22,849 nt of DNA. Origin: Paraphysomonas bandaiensis. Its lineage: Eukaryota; Chrysophyceae. The notes beneath the pieces were generated by a model. That model did no database searches, was not told where the DNA came from, and saw only the letters and a list, made by a program, of their open reading frames with translations. Within the stretch, counting starts at the first letter, position 1. Every line of letters starts with the position of its first letter. A program made the translations under genes and the position numbers. Below are positions 1-8,155 of the stretch, in pieces. Where the stretch lies: the NCBI GenBank assembly GCA_965644295.1, contig CBFFRP010000163.1:1-22849 (forward strand), written 5' to 3'.

Positions 1-1707
1 GCTAAGCTCTTCGTTGTCCCGTGATTTGAACGAATGCCTGGTTATCTTCGCCTTGGCACACCATTTACACAGGGGTTTCTTGCAACTCTTCTCCTTTGCC
101 TTCGAAAGGTGATGTCGTTGTAGTCCTGATCCTCTGAATAACATGTGTCGGTGAGCTTCTATTAACTTCGATTTCGAGACATGTCCAGTACGCTCATGTA
201 AGCGATCCAACGCATCTTGTCCTGTATTATCCGACAAATTTACCTCCTCCATCTGATTGCACATAGACACATTTGGCAGATTTAACACCTCCATCAAGTC
301 CACATACGGCATTCCTCCATGCTCATCGTACTCTCCAGTCAACACCTCGTTTCCAGAGTCCAATTCCACGATTTTAGGCTTTCGAAGCAGTTGTAATCCG
401 TATCCCATTGATCTCAGCATTCCTCCTGACACAATGTTCTTCACCGCTTCTTCACTAACTCTGATGTCTCTCCATTCCCCGAATGTACCAGTTCCCTGTG
501 TCTCCAATTGAGAACCCTTTCTAGTTAGTTGGATTGCCCCAAACTCAGGAGTAAATGACTCCAGTGCAATTTTATCCTTTACTATAAACAGTCTTTTACT
601 TGCACAACTGTCCAGATATACACGAGGTTCTTCCGACGTATCCACCGATAGCAAAACCTCTTCTCCAAACATATTCGCTTCATCATCCGACGACTCTCCG
701 TCGTTGACGTATTTCTTCCATTCTGTCTCGAATTTCCTGTTCGATTTTCGAGGATTCTCATTATCCGGGTTTTTTATGTTCTTCCGTTTTTTCGACTTGC
801 ACTGTCGGGCTTTATGACTAAAATCTCCACAGATATGACAACCAGTATAATCCTTTGATCCTGGCTGCTGCACACTCTTCGAAGCTTTTTCCTTTGTCTT
901 CCCTTTTCTTTTGAACTTGTCCATTTTTCTTTGTCGTTCCTTAGCATAACAATTCGCTGCTACATGTCCCTTCTTCCGACAAAATGAACAAACCACTGGC
1001 TCCTTCGACGCCGTAAAATTGATCTCTTCAGATTTGTCTCCCTTTAGTTTCTTCAGCTGCGTCATAGCCTCGTCATACTCTTCACAAGCCTCTTTCACCG
1101 AATCAAATGTAGTTGTTGCTTTAGGCATCATCGCTACCGACATCCATAAATCATGTAATTCCTCTATCTGCAGCGCTGCTTTTATCTTTGCTAATTTACT
1201 TGCCTCTGTCTGCGGTTGTCCCAATTTTATGAGCTTCTGGATTATACCGTTCAGTCGATCTACCCCAACAGACACCTTTTCCCCCGGCCTTATTTTGAAC
1301 GAATGGTATTCTGCCGTAGTCTTCTCCAATACAGTCCCAATCTCGCCTCTGAACCTATCAACCAGTGTCTGAAGGAGCTCACTGGATAACACCTCCTTAG
1401 CAGGATCATCAGCAGGTAAAATTGCCTTCCCCTCCAAATATTGATTGGCTACCTCCAACACATCAGGGTCATGCTCGCAAGCCTCCCAAATAGTACTAAC
1501 ACAGGTATCATTACGCTCTCTCCATGACTCTAAATTCCTTCCTCCGGCTGGCGGGTCCTCCAAGCCAAGATGGTTTCGGTTTTTCTTCATTAGATGCATC
1601 TTGATTTTTCTCGCTGAATAGTCTGCTTGGTTCTTGTCAAACCGTAGCTTCTTGTCATCTTCCCCATCCCTACAACTAGCATTCGCTACCATAACAGAAG
1701 TTGACAT
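1..1707 (-). CDS. Copia-type Gag-Pol polyprotein, N-terminal part (element A), runs off left edge
   Basis: An uninterrupted frame of 569 codons starts at ATG 1707-1705 and is still open at base 1. Reading by eye gives a Gag region (residues 1 to about 235) and two CX2CX4HX4C zinc knuckles at about residues 240-253 and 290-303. An aspartic protease site follows, D-S-C-A at D366, then a copia-like protease C-terminal stretch (N-I-V-S-G-G-M-L). The integrase zinc finger has H504, H509, C547 and C550. The DDE core, reverse transcriptase and RNase H lie beyond the edge. Gag and Pol share one frame, as in many copia elements. The protein is clearly related to those of elements B and C but much diverged, so it is a different family. 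No stop or frameshift appears in the visible part, so this copy may be intact. The start codon lies inside the presumed LTR, as in B and C. Confidence 0.85.
   Translation of the reverse strand, partial: MSTSVMVANASCRDGEDDKKLRFDKNQADYSARKIKMHLMKKNRNHLGLEDPPAGGRNLESWRERNDTCVSTIWEACEHDPDVLEVANQYLEGKAILPADDPAKEVLSSELLQTLVDRFRGEIGTVLEKTTAEYHSFKIRPGEKVSVGVDRLNGIIQKLIKLGQPQTEASKLAKIKAALQIEELHDLWMSVAMMPKATTTFDSVKEACEEYDEAMTQLKKLKGDKSEEINFTASKEPVVCSFCRKKGHVAANCYAKERQRKMDKFKRKGKTKEKASKSVQQPGSKDYTGCHICGDFSHKARQCKSKKRKNIKNPDNENPRKSNRKFETEWKKYVNDGESSDDEANMFGEEVLLSVDTSEEPRVYLDSCASKRLFIVKDKIALESFTPEFGAIQLTRKGSQLETQGTGTFGEWRDIRVSEEAVKNIVSGGMLRSMGYGLQLLRKPKIVELDSGNEVLTGEYDEHGGMPYVDLMEVLNLPNVSMCNQMEEVNLSDNTGQDALDRLHERTGHVSKSKLIEAHRHMLFRGSGLQRHHLSKAKEKSCKKPLCKWCAKAKITRHSFKSRDNEELS
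1683..1691 (-). promoter_or_regulatory. tRNA primer binding site of element A
   Basis: The minus strand reads TGGTAGCGA, identical to the first nine bases after the 5' LTR in elements B and C. It is translated here in a different reading frame (M-V-A-N) from B and C (H-G-S-E). Conservation is therefore of nucleotides, which fits a tRNA-complementary site. The yeast Ty1 site, TGGTAGCGCC, pairs with initiator tRNA-Met and shares the first eight bases. Confidence 0.6.
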
Positions 1708-2012
1708 TATTTGCTAAGGTTTACTATTCTCAACTGATAAGATGAAATTATAAACATTACATGATAAAGAACCTAAGTTGTGTTCGATGTGTTCAACACC
1801 ATTCATTTACTACTATAGTGTACAAACCACACACTCAGTGATCGTATCCTGTATAGTCACCCACTTCTACTTCAGTTTCATACTACACAATATAATGTAC
1901 TAATTACATACATATCTTTCGATCCTTGCATCTCACATAATACTGCACTCAATTGCAAGTATATAGAATCTTCAGATCTCAACATTCTGAGGAAATAGTA
2001 TTACTCCGAAAA
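1692..2012 (-). repeat. Presumed 5' LTR of element A (outer end not determined)
   Basis: The inner LTR edge is placed at 1692 because the nine bases just inside it (1683-1691) read TGGTAGCGA on the minus strand. That is the primer binding site seen directly next to the LTR in elements B and C. The partner LTR is outside the window, so the outer end cannot be fixed. It could lie before 2012, or the LTR could be split by insertion of element B at 2013-2017 and continue beyond 7529. The stretch is AT-rich and has no other gene. It does not resemble the LTRs of B or C by eye. Confidence 0.35.
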
Positions 2013-2017
2013 ACTAT

Positions 2018-2311
2018 TGTTGAGAAACGCTCATTTTACACTAGATCACAGAGAGAATTTGTCGTAAGACTAGATAGATTTATTAATATCGTTTACACGA
2101 AGTTGTGATAACCAACACTAACTCATTATAATCCCTGCATAATATCCTACATATGCGAACCTCTCGTTACTGAACATATCTTGAACGATCAAACTATTTC
2201 AGTTTCTCAATATCATCACAGCATTTGTACATCACTATATTTCACTGTATTCTCGTACATTGTCTTGAAGTGACATACTGAATATACTAGAATAAGATCC
2301 ATATTCTAATA
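2018..2311 (-). repeat. 3' LTR of element B
   Basis: This is a 294-bp repeat, identical by eye to 7231-7524. In element orientation it runs from TATTAG to CAACA. The boundary is set by the target duplication ACTAT outside and by the polypurine tract inside. Confidence 0.93.
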
Positions 2312-2320
2312 CTCCCACTC
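2312..2320 (-). promoter_or_regulatory. Polypurine tract of element B
   Basis: The minus strand reads GAGTGGGAG immediately before the 3' LTR. This is the expected position and composition of the primer for plus-strand DNA synthesis. The same nine bases sit at the same place in element C. Confidence 0.8.
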
Positions 2321-2429
2321 AATGTAGAATGCAGTGAGATAAAACAACAGTGATCACAATAATCTGATAATGCTATGACTATCTAGTCCCATAGGTAAAA
2401 ACAGATGTGAAATCTTTTAAAGATACATA

Positions 2430-2478
2430 TATATCTAGCAGTCAACTAGATATACAGTTATGTGGGATTTTCACCCAC
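2430..2478 (-). other. Tandem hairpins in the 3' untranslated region of element B
   Basis: Two inverted repeats lie just after the pol stop codon. Positions 2430-2438 and 2446-2454 form a perfect 9-bp stem (TATATCTAG with CTAGATATA) around a 7-base loop. Positions 2462-2466 and 2474-2478 form a 5-bp GTGGG/CCCAC stem, also with a 7-base loop. Both recur in element C. They could act in RNA packaging, dimerisation or 3'-end formation. That role is inference. Confidence 0.5.
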
Positions 2479-2490
2479 TAAAACACACCT

Positions 2491-2832
2491 TTAACCTCTT
2501 CGGGGTCGTTTCTTCTGCTGCTCCTCCACACTGTTAGACACACTCCTCTTAACCCCGGTAATCGTTTTCTCATGACGGCTGAAGATCTTCGTGGACAACG
2601 CCTTTGTAAAAATATCGGCCGCCATATCATCCGTAGATACATGAATCAACTTTGCTGTAGGAAATTTTCCATTAACATGTTCTCTTATCCAGTGATACTT
2701 GATGTCAATATGCTTCGACCTCTTATGATACACTGGATTCTCTGAAAGATCCTTTGCACTCTTACTATCCATAAAGAATGGAGTCGGCTTCGCTACCAAG
2801 AGTCCGAGCTCCTTGAACACCCCCGAAGCCAC
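2491..2832 (-). pseudogene. C-terminal RNase H part of element B polyprotein, out of frame
   Basis: This frame continues the RNase H domain interrupted at the end of the main polyprotein. It contains F-F-M-D-S-K-S-A (last catalytic aspartate region), the copia RNase H ending H-I-D-I-K-Y-H-W and A-A-D-I-F-T-K-A-L, and a basic tail K-K-R-P-R-R-G. It has no start codon of its own; the first codon is GTG within the old frame. The break is a run of five C (plus strand, near 2819-2824) where element C has six, so one base is missing. Loss of one base from a homopolymer is a common replication slip and also a common sequencing error. Confidence 0.85.
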
Positions 2833-5800
2833 ACCAGTTCTTGCAAAGCCGCATACTCCGCCATATACTCAGATTCCATGCTCGAAGTCGCAACTGTGGT
2901 CTGAAGCTTGGACTGCCAGGCCAATGCGCCCGCACATAAAAACACGATGTATCCCGTTGTGGATCGCCGAGTCATCCTATCCCCAGCCCAGTCTGAATCA
3001 CTGAATACATGTAAATCAAACTCACTCCCACTGAATCTGATTCCCTTATCAACTGTACCACGTAAATATTTCAACAAATGAATAGCTAATCTGCAAGTCG
3101 CATATGTTGGAGAAGTACTAAATCGAGCCAATAACCCCACAGCGTAAGCCAAATCAGGTCTAGTGTGAATCGCCAAATGCAACACCGCTCCAATAATTCC
3201 TCTATACGGAAATGATTCGACCCACTGCTTCTGCTCCTCCGTCAGCTCACGTTGCTCTGCCAACAAGTCCTGAACATTGGTAGGTAGTGGAGTCTCCTTA
3301 TTCTTACTGCTCTTTCCCATAAACGAACTGAATTTCTTGACAATATTCTTGGCATATTCCGATTGATCTAACATGTACCAGTCCTCGCCTCTCGTGATTC
3401 TGATATTCAGAAACCGTTTGCACACACCCAGATCATGCATTTCAAACGTTTCGCAGAACCTACGTTTAACACTTTCTAAGTAGGTGAGATCAGCAGATGC
3501 AATGATAATATCATCAACATATATCAGCAATAAGTGCAATTGACCATTACTCCATCGCATATACAAGCATGTATCTAAAATGCAAGCAGTAAAATGTAAC
3601 GATTTGATAAACTTGTCAATATGCTTGTTCCACTGCCTCGGTGATGACCGCAAACCATATAAGGCCTTGATCAATTGAAAACACCACCCCGCTGGCAACT
3701 CTTCATCAGGTGGAGGTGCCATATACACATCCTCTTCAAGATCGGCATAACAAAACGCTGATGATACGTCCAACTGATGTACATGCATATGAAACATAAA
3801 GGCAATTGCAAGAACCAGTCGAATGGTTATTCCTTTGACCACTGGAGCAAACGTGGACTGCTCCTCCTCCGTTTTTTCTTGTAGATTCCCTAATGCAACC
3901 AGCCGCGCCTTATACTTGACTACGTTCCCCAGAAGGTCTCTCTTCACCGTGTGAACATACTTTGCTCGCACCAACTTCACTCCTCGTGGAGTCCGCACAA
4001 TCTTTAAGACACGTCTCTTCAGTAGTGAGGTCTTCTCCACCTTCCGAGCTTCTCTCCACTTCATGTACTGTGGAGATCTCTCTGCTTCAGCATAGGAGTC
4101 TGGTGTCTTAAAATCATCATGTTGAAACTCTGCATGTTTAAAGTTAACAGTGCATGCATCTGGCACCTCAACCATATTTATTTCTCCTAACACCGATGCG
4201 TTCGCCAACCTACGCTGTAGCCGTTTCCGCCGTACACGACCATCACCATCTAGTTCAATAGGTCGTCTAGTAGTTATATACGAACCCATACCTTGCTCAT
4301 CCTGAGCCCGCAAATCTTGCGGTGTGGGAGGAGCCCCGCTCGCATCCCCAGACCCATGGTCTGTCAAGGTCTGCAACCTCACGACTGTCTGTTGACAGGT
4401 TGGGTCGGGACTCTCCTGGAACCCTCCAGGTCTTCCCTGGTCCAGCTCCCTGGCTGGCGTAGTACTCAGGGCGTCCCCCTTTCCTATGTACCCGGTATTC
4501 CCGGGGGTTTCTGCAGTCATACGCACCACGTCTTCGACGTGTATAGGCACCCGGTGCTCTATATGCTCGCGACCTGCAGTAACAAGTGAACGGTATGCTA
4601 CAATCACACCCTTACGTTCTACAACTCTTGTTGTCTTGTACAGAAGTCCGTCCTCATCATCAATATGATACGTTCCTTCTAAGCTGACATAGTCGGATGC
4701 AAGCTTGGGTCTAGCGGCCTCCCGCACTCGAAGAGCATCAATCTCTGCGAAATACTTCTCTGATCGTGATGGCGTTGACTCATCAGTCAATATATGGACT
4801 GTAGTCACCACCTTGTTTGATTCAGGAAGATATACATGGTATCCTACCTTCTCATCAGAGTAACCCATTAAATATCCAACTAGAGCCTTATCCTCCCAAT
4901 CCTTTCGTCGATCCGCCTTCGGTGAAAGAACATAAGTTCGACACCCCCATACCCTAAGATATCTCAAATTTGGAGGCTCACCCGTTAGAAACTCTATAGG
5001 AGACATATACCCTTTATCTGTTTTCGTTGGCAATCGAATCAAAATATATCTGGCTGCCATGTATGCATCCAGCCAAAATTGCGGTGGCAGTCCAGATTGG
5101 ATTAGCATTGCAAGAGTCATCTCTCCAGCAGTTCTGAACTTCCTCTCCTCTATGGCATTCATTTCTGGAGAGTCTGTTGAGCTCCACGTATGTTGATAGC
5201 ACTCCTGTGTCCTAAGATACTGACGCAGCTCTTCACTGATTAACTCTCTTGCACCATCTGCATGATAGTGCTCCATCTTGAGCTTGTACCTTCTAACATC
5301 TCCTCTAAATAGCTCTTTGAAGACTTCTAAGATCGCTTCCCCAGTTCTGTGGACTAAACCCGTCGCCCAGAACATTTTGCTGGCATGATGCGTTATCTTT
5401 AACACATACCTCTCACCTCCTCTAGCAGGACAATTTAAGTACACAGCGATATCTGCTGAAAAATTCGGTCTAACGGAATTCTCGTCCTTCGTTCGGAAGC
5501 TGACTCGGGTTATCTTAGACCTGGCACACACATCACACAAACACTGATTTTTGTGTACCTTGGCTGTGAGGTGTTTCCGTTTCAACCCTGTACCCATGAT
5601 GAGCATCCTCTTATGTGCCTCTACTAAAGCATGTTTGTTGAAGTGACCCGCTCTCCGATGCAGCAACTCCAGCTCGTCCTCACCAGTCCTATCGCTAAGA
5701 TTTACTTCACAATTACTCGGTGTAGACACATCTGGAAGCTCCAACAGCTGCTGAGTTGGAACTGCAGTCATTCCATTCTTCATGGGTCCCTCCAGTACCA

Positions 5801-7247
5801 GTTCACCAGTATTACAGTCATAAATTTGGATCCCATACCACACCGTGAATCGATAGCCCATTTCGTTCAGCTTACGTCCGGAGCACAGGCATCGATTGAT
5901 CTGATCTGAAATTTCTATGTCTCTCCATGCTCCACGGGAACCCACACTTGTGATATGAATCTCTGATCCCTTCTTAGAGCCGTTTATCACCTTTGATGTA
6001 TTCATATGAGTGTCAAGCATGGTCACATCATTCATCAAGAACATTGATGATGAACAGCAGGTGTCAATATATGTATAATGCATGTCATCATTTACACTAC
6101 ATATATTCGTTTCATGTATATTGCATGACAATTTCATAACATCCTCGATCATATTTGCTTCATCTTCATCAGAGAATTCTGCTGGTTCTCCACGCCGTAT
6201 ATTCTCTACTGTCAGTAGCCTTTTGTCCGGCTTCCTACCATGATTCTTCCCTTTCTCTCCTCTTCTAGAATGCTTTTTCTTCGTCGTTGGACAATCAGCA
6301 GCAAGATGTTCCAGAGACTTGCAATTTCTGCATCCCGTGTATTCAGCACTTCCAGGACGCTGCCCTGATATCTCTCCATCCTTCTTCCTCTGCTTCCTCC
6401 TGCACTGTTCAGTTGAATGGCTATGAGGAATTCCTTCTTTCCTGCAATATCTACAGTTGCCCTTCTTACGCTTATCCCGTTCCGTTCGAGACCGTTTGCT
6501 CTTTTCAATGAAATTCAGCTCCTCCACCTTCTTGCGTTTCCGCTCTAACGCAATCCTTCCAGGAATGGTATCATCATACCGTTCTATCTTCCTTGATAAT
6601 GTTGCATAATCAACATCATCAGGCATCAAATACAAAGCAACATTCAGAGGAGCATATTCTTCATTCAACAGACCTTCTCGTAACCGTGTTATTTTTGAGA
6701 GCTCCGATATGTCCTGCTGCTGCTCCTGTAGCTCTTTCAGCAGTATTTCAAACCGTATTATATAGTCCTTCGCAGTCTCCTCCGGACGCATACGGAAAGA
6801 GCCATACTGAGTCAACAGTTCACTGATCTTGTTTTGCTTCCCTCCAGCAAAGCACTTCTTCAACTCATCAATCATAATATGCGCCTTAAACCTGTTGCTT
6901 CCTTTTCCATCAGCCTTGAACCCTTTATGTAGAAGATGGAATTTCTGAAGCGCCTTCGAAGATGTTTGCACTGCCTCTCTGCAGTACGAATACGCTATGG
7001 CATTCGCCTTCCAGTACTTCTTCACAGCCTGTCTGTAAGACTTTTCCTCCATTAACGTGAGTGGCTGTTCCCCAAAGTCGCTTTCCTTCGGTGGTGGCTC
7101 CACCGCTACTTCACTTTGCTCTTTCCTCATGAGGAATGTTTCGAAGTCCTCAATCCATTGTTCAACATTGCTCTCATTAAACTGTGGCACTACTCCTCTA
7201 TCCTCCTTCTCTCCTCCTCGCTCGCTACCATGTTGAGAAACGCTCAT
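2793..7247 (-). CDS. Copia-type Gag-Pol polyprotein of element B (1484 aa, truncated in RNase H)
   Basis: One frame encodes Gag, protease, integrase and reverse transcriptase. Gag spans about residues 1-260. Zinc knuckle 1 is a variant (CX2CX8HX4C, residues 265-282) and knuckle 2 is regular (306-319). The protease site is D-T-C-C with D395. The integrase zinc finger is H530, H535, C571, C574, and the catalytic triad is D599, D664, E700, with the classic 35-residue gap between the last two. A basic stretch R-V-R-R-K-R-L-Q-R-R follows integrase. Reverse transcriptase carries Y-V-D-D at 1243-1246, and RNase H begins D-S-D-W-A-G-D near 1417. The frame then runs into a stop after a one-base deletion, losing roughly the last 100 residues, which are found at 2491-2819. 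The ATG lies 17 nt inside the 5' LTR. No other Met occurs before about residue 40, and the segment between is conserved in element C, which supports this start. Confidence 0.95.
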   Translation of the reverse strand: MSVSQHGSERGGEKEDRGVVPQFNESNVEQWIEDFETFLMRKEQSEVAVEPPPKESDFGEQPLTLMEEKSYRQAVKKYWKANAIAYSYCREAVQTSSKALQKFHLLHKGFKADGKGSNRFKAHIMIDELKKCFAGGKQNKISELLTQYGSFRMRPEETAKDYIIRFEILLKELQEQQQDISELSKITRLREGLLNEEYAPLNVALYLMPDDVDYATLSRKIERYDDTIPGRIALERKRKKVEELNFIEKSKRSRTERDKRKKGNCRYCRKEGIPHSHSTEQCRRKQRKKDGEISGQRPGSAEYTGCRNCKSLEHLAADCPTTKKKHSRRGEKGKNHGRKPDKRLLTVENIRRGEPAEFSDEDEANMIEDVMKLSCNIHETNICSVNDDMHYTYIDTCCSSSMFLMNDVTMLDTHMNTSKVINGSKKGSEIHITSVGSRGAWRDIEISDQINRCLCSGRKLNEMGYRFTVWYGIQIYDCNTGELVLEGPMKNGMTAVPTQQLLELPDVSTPSNCEVNLSDRTGEDELELLHRRAGHFNKHALVEAHKRMLIMGTGLKRKHLTAKVHKNQCLCDVCARSKITRVSFRTKDENSVRPNFSADIAVYLNCPARGGERYVLKITHHASKMFWATGLVHRTGEAILEVFKELFRGDVRRYKLKMEHYHADGARELISEELRQYLRTQECYQHTWSSTDSPEMNAIEERKFRTAGEMTLAMLIQSGLPPQFWLDAYMAARYILIRLPTKTDKGYMSPIEFLTGEPPNLRYLRVWGCRTYVLSPKADRRKDWEDKALVGYLMGYSDEKVGYHVYLPESNKVVTTVHILTDESTPSRSEKYFAEIDALRVREAARPKLASDYVSLEGTYHIDDEDGLLYKTTRVVERKGVIVAYRSLVTAGREHIEHRVPIHVEDVVRMTAETPGNTGYIGKGDALSTTPARELDQGRPGGFQESPDPTCQQTVVRLQTLTDHGSGDASGAPPTPQDLRAQDEQGMGSYITTRRPIELDGDGRVRRKRLQRRLANASVLGEINMVEVPDACTVNFKHAEFQHDDFKTPDSYAEAERSPQYMKWREARKVEKTSLLKRRVLKIVRTPRGVKLVRAKYVHTVKRDLLGNVVKYKARLVALGNLQEKTEEEQSTFAPVVKGITIRLVLAIAFMFHMHVHQLDVSSAFCYADLEEDVYMAPPPDEELPAGWCFQLIKALYGLRSSPRQWNKHIDKFIKSLHFTACILDTCLYMRWSNGQLHLLLIYVDDIIIASADLTYLESVKRRFCETFEMHDLGVCKRFLNIRITRGEDWYMLDQSEYAKNIVKKFSSFMGKSSKNKETPLPTNVQDLLAEQRELTEEQKQWVESFPYRGIIGAVLHLAIHTRPDLAYAVGLLARFSTSPTYATCRLAIHLLKYLRGTVDKGIRFSGSEFDLHVFSDSDWAGDRMTRRSTTGYIVFLCAGALAWQSKLQTTVATSSMESEYMAEYAALQELVWLRGCSRSSDSW
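7222..7230 (-). promoter_or_regulatory. tRNA primer binding site of element B (inside gag)
   Basis: The minus strand reads TGGTAGCGA immediately after the 5' LTR. It lies within gag codons 6-9, because translation starts upstream in the LTR. The likely primer is initiator tRNA-Met, by analogy with Ty1, whose site shares the first eight bases. Confidence 0.7.
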
Positions 7248-7524
7248 TTTACACTAGATCACAGAGAGAATTTGTCGTAAGACTAGATAGATTTATTAAT
7301 ATCGTTTACACGAAGTTGTGATAACCAACACTAACTCATTATAATCCCTGCATAATATCCTACATATGCGAACCTCTCGTTACTGAACATATCTTGAACG
7401 ATCAAACTATTTCAGTTTCTCAATATCATCACAGCATTTGTACATCACTATATTTCACTGTATTCTCGTACATTGTCTTGAAGTGACATACTGAATATAC
7501 TAGAATAAGATCCATATTCTAATA
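7231..7524 (-). repeat. 5' LTR of element B
   Basis: This 294-bp repeat is identical by eye to 2018-2311. It should hold the promoter, and it carries the gag start codon at 7247-7245. Its outer edge is marked by the ACTAT duplication at 7525-7529. Confidence 0.93.
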
Positions 7525-7601
7525 ACTATGAGTGGGCATATAGTCAGCAGATAATTTAATGCCCAATCATAGCCAAATGCTTGTGTGGCACAAGGGACAC
7601 T

Positions 7602-8155
7602 AAAGTCGAGGAGGTAATACCAAAACCTGGTGAAATGTATAAAACCTGGTGAAAGTTTTGATGATGGTTGGAAAAGGGTATAACTATGCACAATAAGATA
7701 TATTATGAAGATATATTAACAGTGTGAAAAGTATTATATTTATAATATTTTTTACTAATTTCTTCCATATTATTTCAGTTTTACAGCTATAAAAGTCACC
7801 GACTACACATATATATTACATACAGTTCACAAGTATGAACTATAACCATCTCACTACACACCCATATACCATATTACTATGCCTCACTATACCATCTCAC
7901 TATATTATACCACTTTACCATATACCATATAACTATACATCATTCTATACCATCTCACTATATTATACCACTATACCATCTCACTATACACTTGTAACGC
8001 AATAAATACTGCTAATAACAACTATACTTGCGACTTTTTCTTTATCTTTAACCTCTCAGATACAAATTACAGTAAATAATAACTCAATACTTAGATATTA
8101 TGAAACTTGGTGAAATTTCTTTACCAGGTTTTGTTTTGGTATTACCTCGACTTTA
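7602..8155. mobile_element. Inverted-repeat (MITE-like) non-autonomous element, ends approximate
   Basis: The left end (about 7601-7640) and right end (about 8118-8156) are inverted copies of each other. They share AAGTCGAGG and, after a 3-base difference, TAATACCAAAAC, then an AACCTGGT block. Both ends are bordered by TA, which would fit a TA target duplication of the Tc1/mariner kind. Similar GACAC words lie just outside both ends, so the true termini could be some bases further out. The roughly 550 bp inside hold only AT-rich sequence and a minisatellite. No transposase frame is visible, so the element would depend on an enzyme encoded elsewhere. Confidence 0.5.
7842..7990. repeat. Imperfect minisatellite built on CTATACCATCTCACTATA
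   Basis: A 28-bp word is repeated exactly at 7887-7914 and 7945-7972, a period of 58. An 18-bp part recurs at 7971-7988, and degenerate versions such as CTATAACCATCTCACTA begin near 7840. The array lies inside the inverted-repeat element. Confidence 0.7.

Larger units (their letters stand above)
2018..7524 (-). mobile_element. Complete Ty1/copia LTR retrotransposon (element B)
   Basis: This 5507-bp element has two 294-bp direct terminal repeats that match base for base by eye. It is flanked by the 5-bp target duplication ACTAT at 2013-2017 and 7525-7529. On the minus strand the order is 5' LTR, primer binding site, gag, protease, integrase, reverse transcriptase, RNase H, a short 3' untranslated region with two hairpins, polypurine tract and 3' LTR. 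Integrase precedes reverse transcriptase, which defines the copia order. Identical LTRs point to a recent insertion. One frame break in RNase H disables this copy unless it is a sequencing error in a homopolymer. It landed next to, or within, the 5' LTR of element A, in the same orientation. Confidence 0.95.

Noticed and set aside
257-1372. Plus-strand open frames at 257-511 and 1019-1372
   Set aside because: They are shadows of the minus-strand Gag-Pol frame of element A, which is open across the whole stretch.
2793-2832. Separate small gene with its own start at 2832
   Set aside because: The first codon is GTG inside the RNase H domain, and the frame simply continues that domain after a one-base deletion.
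7525-7545. GAGTGGG after the right LTR of element B as a second polypurine tract
   Set aside because: It is outside the target duplication and on the wrong strand for element B. Probably chance.
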